Below, piece by piece: positions 63,271 to 64,000 of a DNA stretch of 64,000 nucleotides. Numbering within the stretch: the first letter of the stretch is position 1; every line of letters begins with the position of its first letter. The position numbers and the translations under genes are program-made. The DNA is from Stutzerimonas kunmingensis (GTDB lineage: Bacteria; Pseudomonadota; Gammaproteobacteria; Pseudomonadales; Pseudomonadaceae). The notes beneath the pieces are model-generated. The model was given only the letters and a program-made list of their open reading frames with translations. It did no database searches and had not been told where the DNA came from. Where the stretch lies: NCBI RefSeq assembly GCF_002929225.1, contig NZ_PISM01000004.1, positions 1,054,001 to 1,118,000 on the forward strand. Reading direction: 5' to 3'.

Positions 63271-63663
63271 TCAGGCCTGGACGGCTTTCATTTCGGCGGC
63301 TACGGGCTCGACCGGGTGAGCGAACAGCTCTTCGACGGTGATTGCAGCTACCGTGGCGGCAGGACGCAGGTGAATCTGCAACTCCTCGATCTTGTGTCGG
63401 ACCGGTAGCCGCGCGACGCCGGACAGCAGAATCTTGCCTGCGCCATCGGTGCGTCCGTGATCAATGATCGCTTCTCGCTGCTGCTGTCCATCGCGATATT
63501 TGGCGACGAGAGACACCATGAGCCCTGCGTGTCCCTGCAGCTGCAACCAGCTGGCGATATTGAATTCAGCTACGCGCCCGTCATAGGTAGTGAGGGCGAT
63601 GGCGGCTTGCTCGACGATGCGTGAGGGTACGGTGCCGATCAGTTTGTCGTGGAGTTGGGACAT
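63271..63663 (-). CDS. Conserved hypothetical protein
   Basis: A 130-residue soluble protein starting MSQLHDKLIGTVPSRIVEQA, with a beta-rich middle (DGRVAEFNIASWLQLQGHAG). ATG 63663 chosen; the frame extends to 63975 through the next gene's promoter without support. Divergent from the lipoprotein gene at 63889. Function unknown. Confidence 0.6.
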   Translation of the reverse strand: MSQLHDKLIGTVPSRIVEQAAIALTTYDGRVAEFNIASWLQLQGHAGLMVSLVAKYRDGQQQREAIIDHGRTDGAGKILLSGVARLPVRHKIEELQIHLRPAATVAAITVEELFAHPVEPVAAEMKAVQA

Positions 63664-63888
63664 GGCTTCGCTACTGGCATACGGTGGTGGGTGCGGAATT
63701 ATAGGCAGTGCAGGTCCGACAAAACTGTGCACTTGAGCGCCGCCGCGCGTGATCGGACTCGCATAACGGCGAAAAGCGCGACGGTTACTTGGCGCCGCCA
63801 CGGTCTGCGTCAGGATCGGGTCGTCCCAGGCGTGCCTTGACTGCAACGCAGCGGTATCCTCGGCCGTATACGTTAAGGAATGAGCACC

Positions 63889-64000
63889 ATGACCAAACCG
63901 ATCGCCTCGTTGCTGCTCCTGCTGAGCTGCCTGTTCCTGTCTGCCTGCGAAAAGGATTGGGGGATCGACCAGCACGGGCGTGAAGTGACTGCGGCACAGC
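63889..64000 (+). CDS. TlpA-like thioredoxin-fold lipoprotein, N-terminus only
   Basis: The first 37 codons are visible before the window ends. MTKPIASLLLLLSCLFLSAC gives a signal with lipobox LSAC, followed by DWGIDQHGREVTAAQ, which resembles the start of TlpA-family thioredoxin lipoproteins in Pseudomonas. AAGGAA ribosome site. The active site lies beyond the edge, so the family call is tentative. Confidence 0.55.
   Translation, partial: MTKPIASLLLLLSCLFLSACEKDWGIDQHGREVTAAQ

Overview
The window looks like chromosome of a Pseudomonas-type gammaproteobacterium, most likely the Stutzerimonas (Pseudomonas) stutzeri group. The basis is high G+C, Pseudomonas-style gene clusters (moxR/bat cluster beside NAD-glutamate dehydrogenase; dapC ... 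ArsC-like gene - dapD - csdA - csdE; purMN - AI-2E - hda - wrbA - arsC - BrkB), a REP-like intergenic repeat and a tsdB-tsdA pair of the type known from P. stutzeri. This assignment is inference from content and was not checked by alignment.

Layout. 1-3130: a thioesterase start, a membrane-anchored NIT-like protein behind a strong terminator/leader, and the nitrate regulators nasT and nasS. 3308-10078: a translationally coupled six-gene moxR-DUF58-DUF4381-batA-batB/C-batD operon. 10289-15139: gdhB. 15293-28558: housekeeping genes (DUF2835, pyrD, rmf, rlmL, dacB, yggL, a FUSC-like membrane protein, dgt, three small envelope proteins, an OprD porin, a glutaredoxin). 28642-34968: tRNA-Pro, a YgdI-type lipoprotein, mobA, a rearrangement scar with a truncated acyltransferase, metE, glpD and ybaK. 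35049-39793: ankyrin protein, DUF3820, tsdBA (thiosulfate to tetrathionate) and a FabH-like ketosynthase. 39809-42947: csdE-csdA (sulfur mobilisation), dapD and an ArsC/YffB-family gene.

42895-51289 is an 8.4-kb integrated prophage remnant bounded by a 21-bp direct repeat. It sits inside the 5' coding part of the ArsC/YffB-family gene. The element supplies a substitute start, ribosome site and upstream region, while the original start (25-codon stub) is stranded at the far end. The remnant keeps integrase, excisionase, a repressor/Cro switch with operator-like repeats, a repressor-linked two-gene lysogenic operon, an acyltransferase moron and an endolysin-Rz-Rz1 lysis cassette. All terminase, head and most tail genes are gone. 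A DUF1376 replication-gene start is joined directly to a tail-fibre C-terminus, which marks the deletion.

51444-64000 returns to ordinary chromosome: thioredoxin-like protein, two small proteins, dapC, a lipoprotein, a DUF3108 protein, purM-purN, DUF2066, an AI-2E-family transporter, hda, DUF2069, wrbA, arsC, a BrkB/YihY protein, two small conserved proteins and the start of a TlpA-like lipoprotein cut by the window end.

The most interesting points are the target-gene-restoring integration, the repressor-linked zinc-ribbon/membrane-protein pair, and the nasT-downstream leader whose terminator seems to force antitermination for the NIT-like gene.
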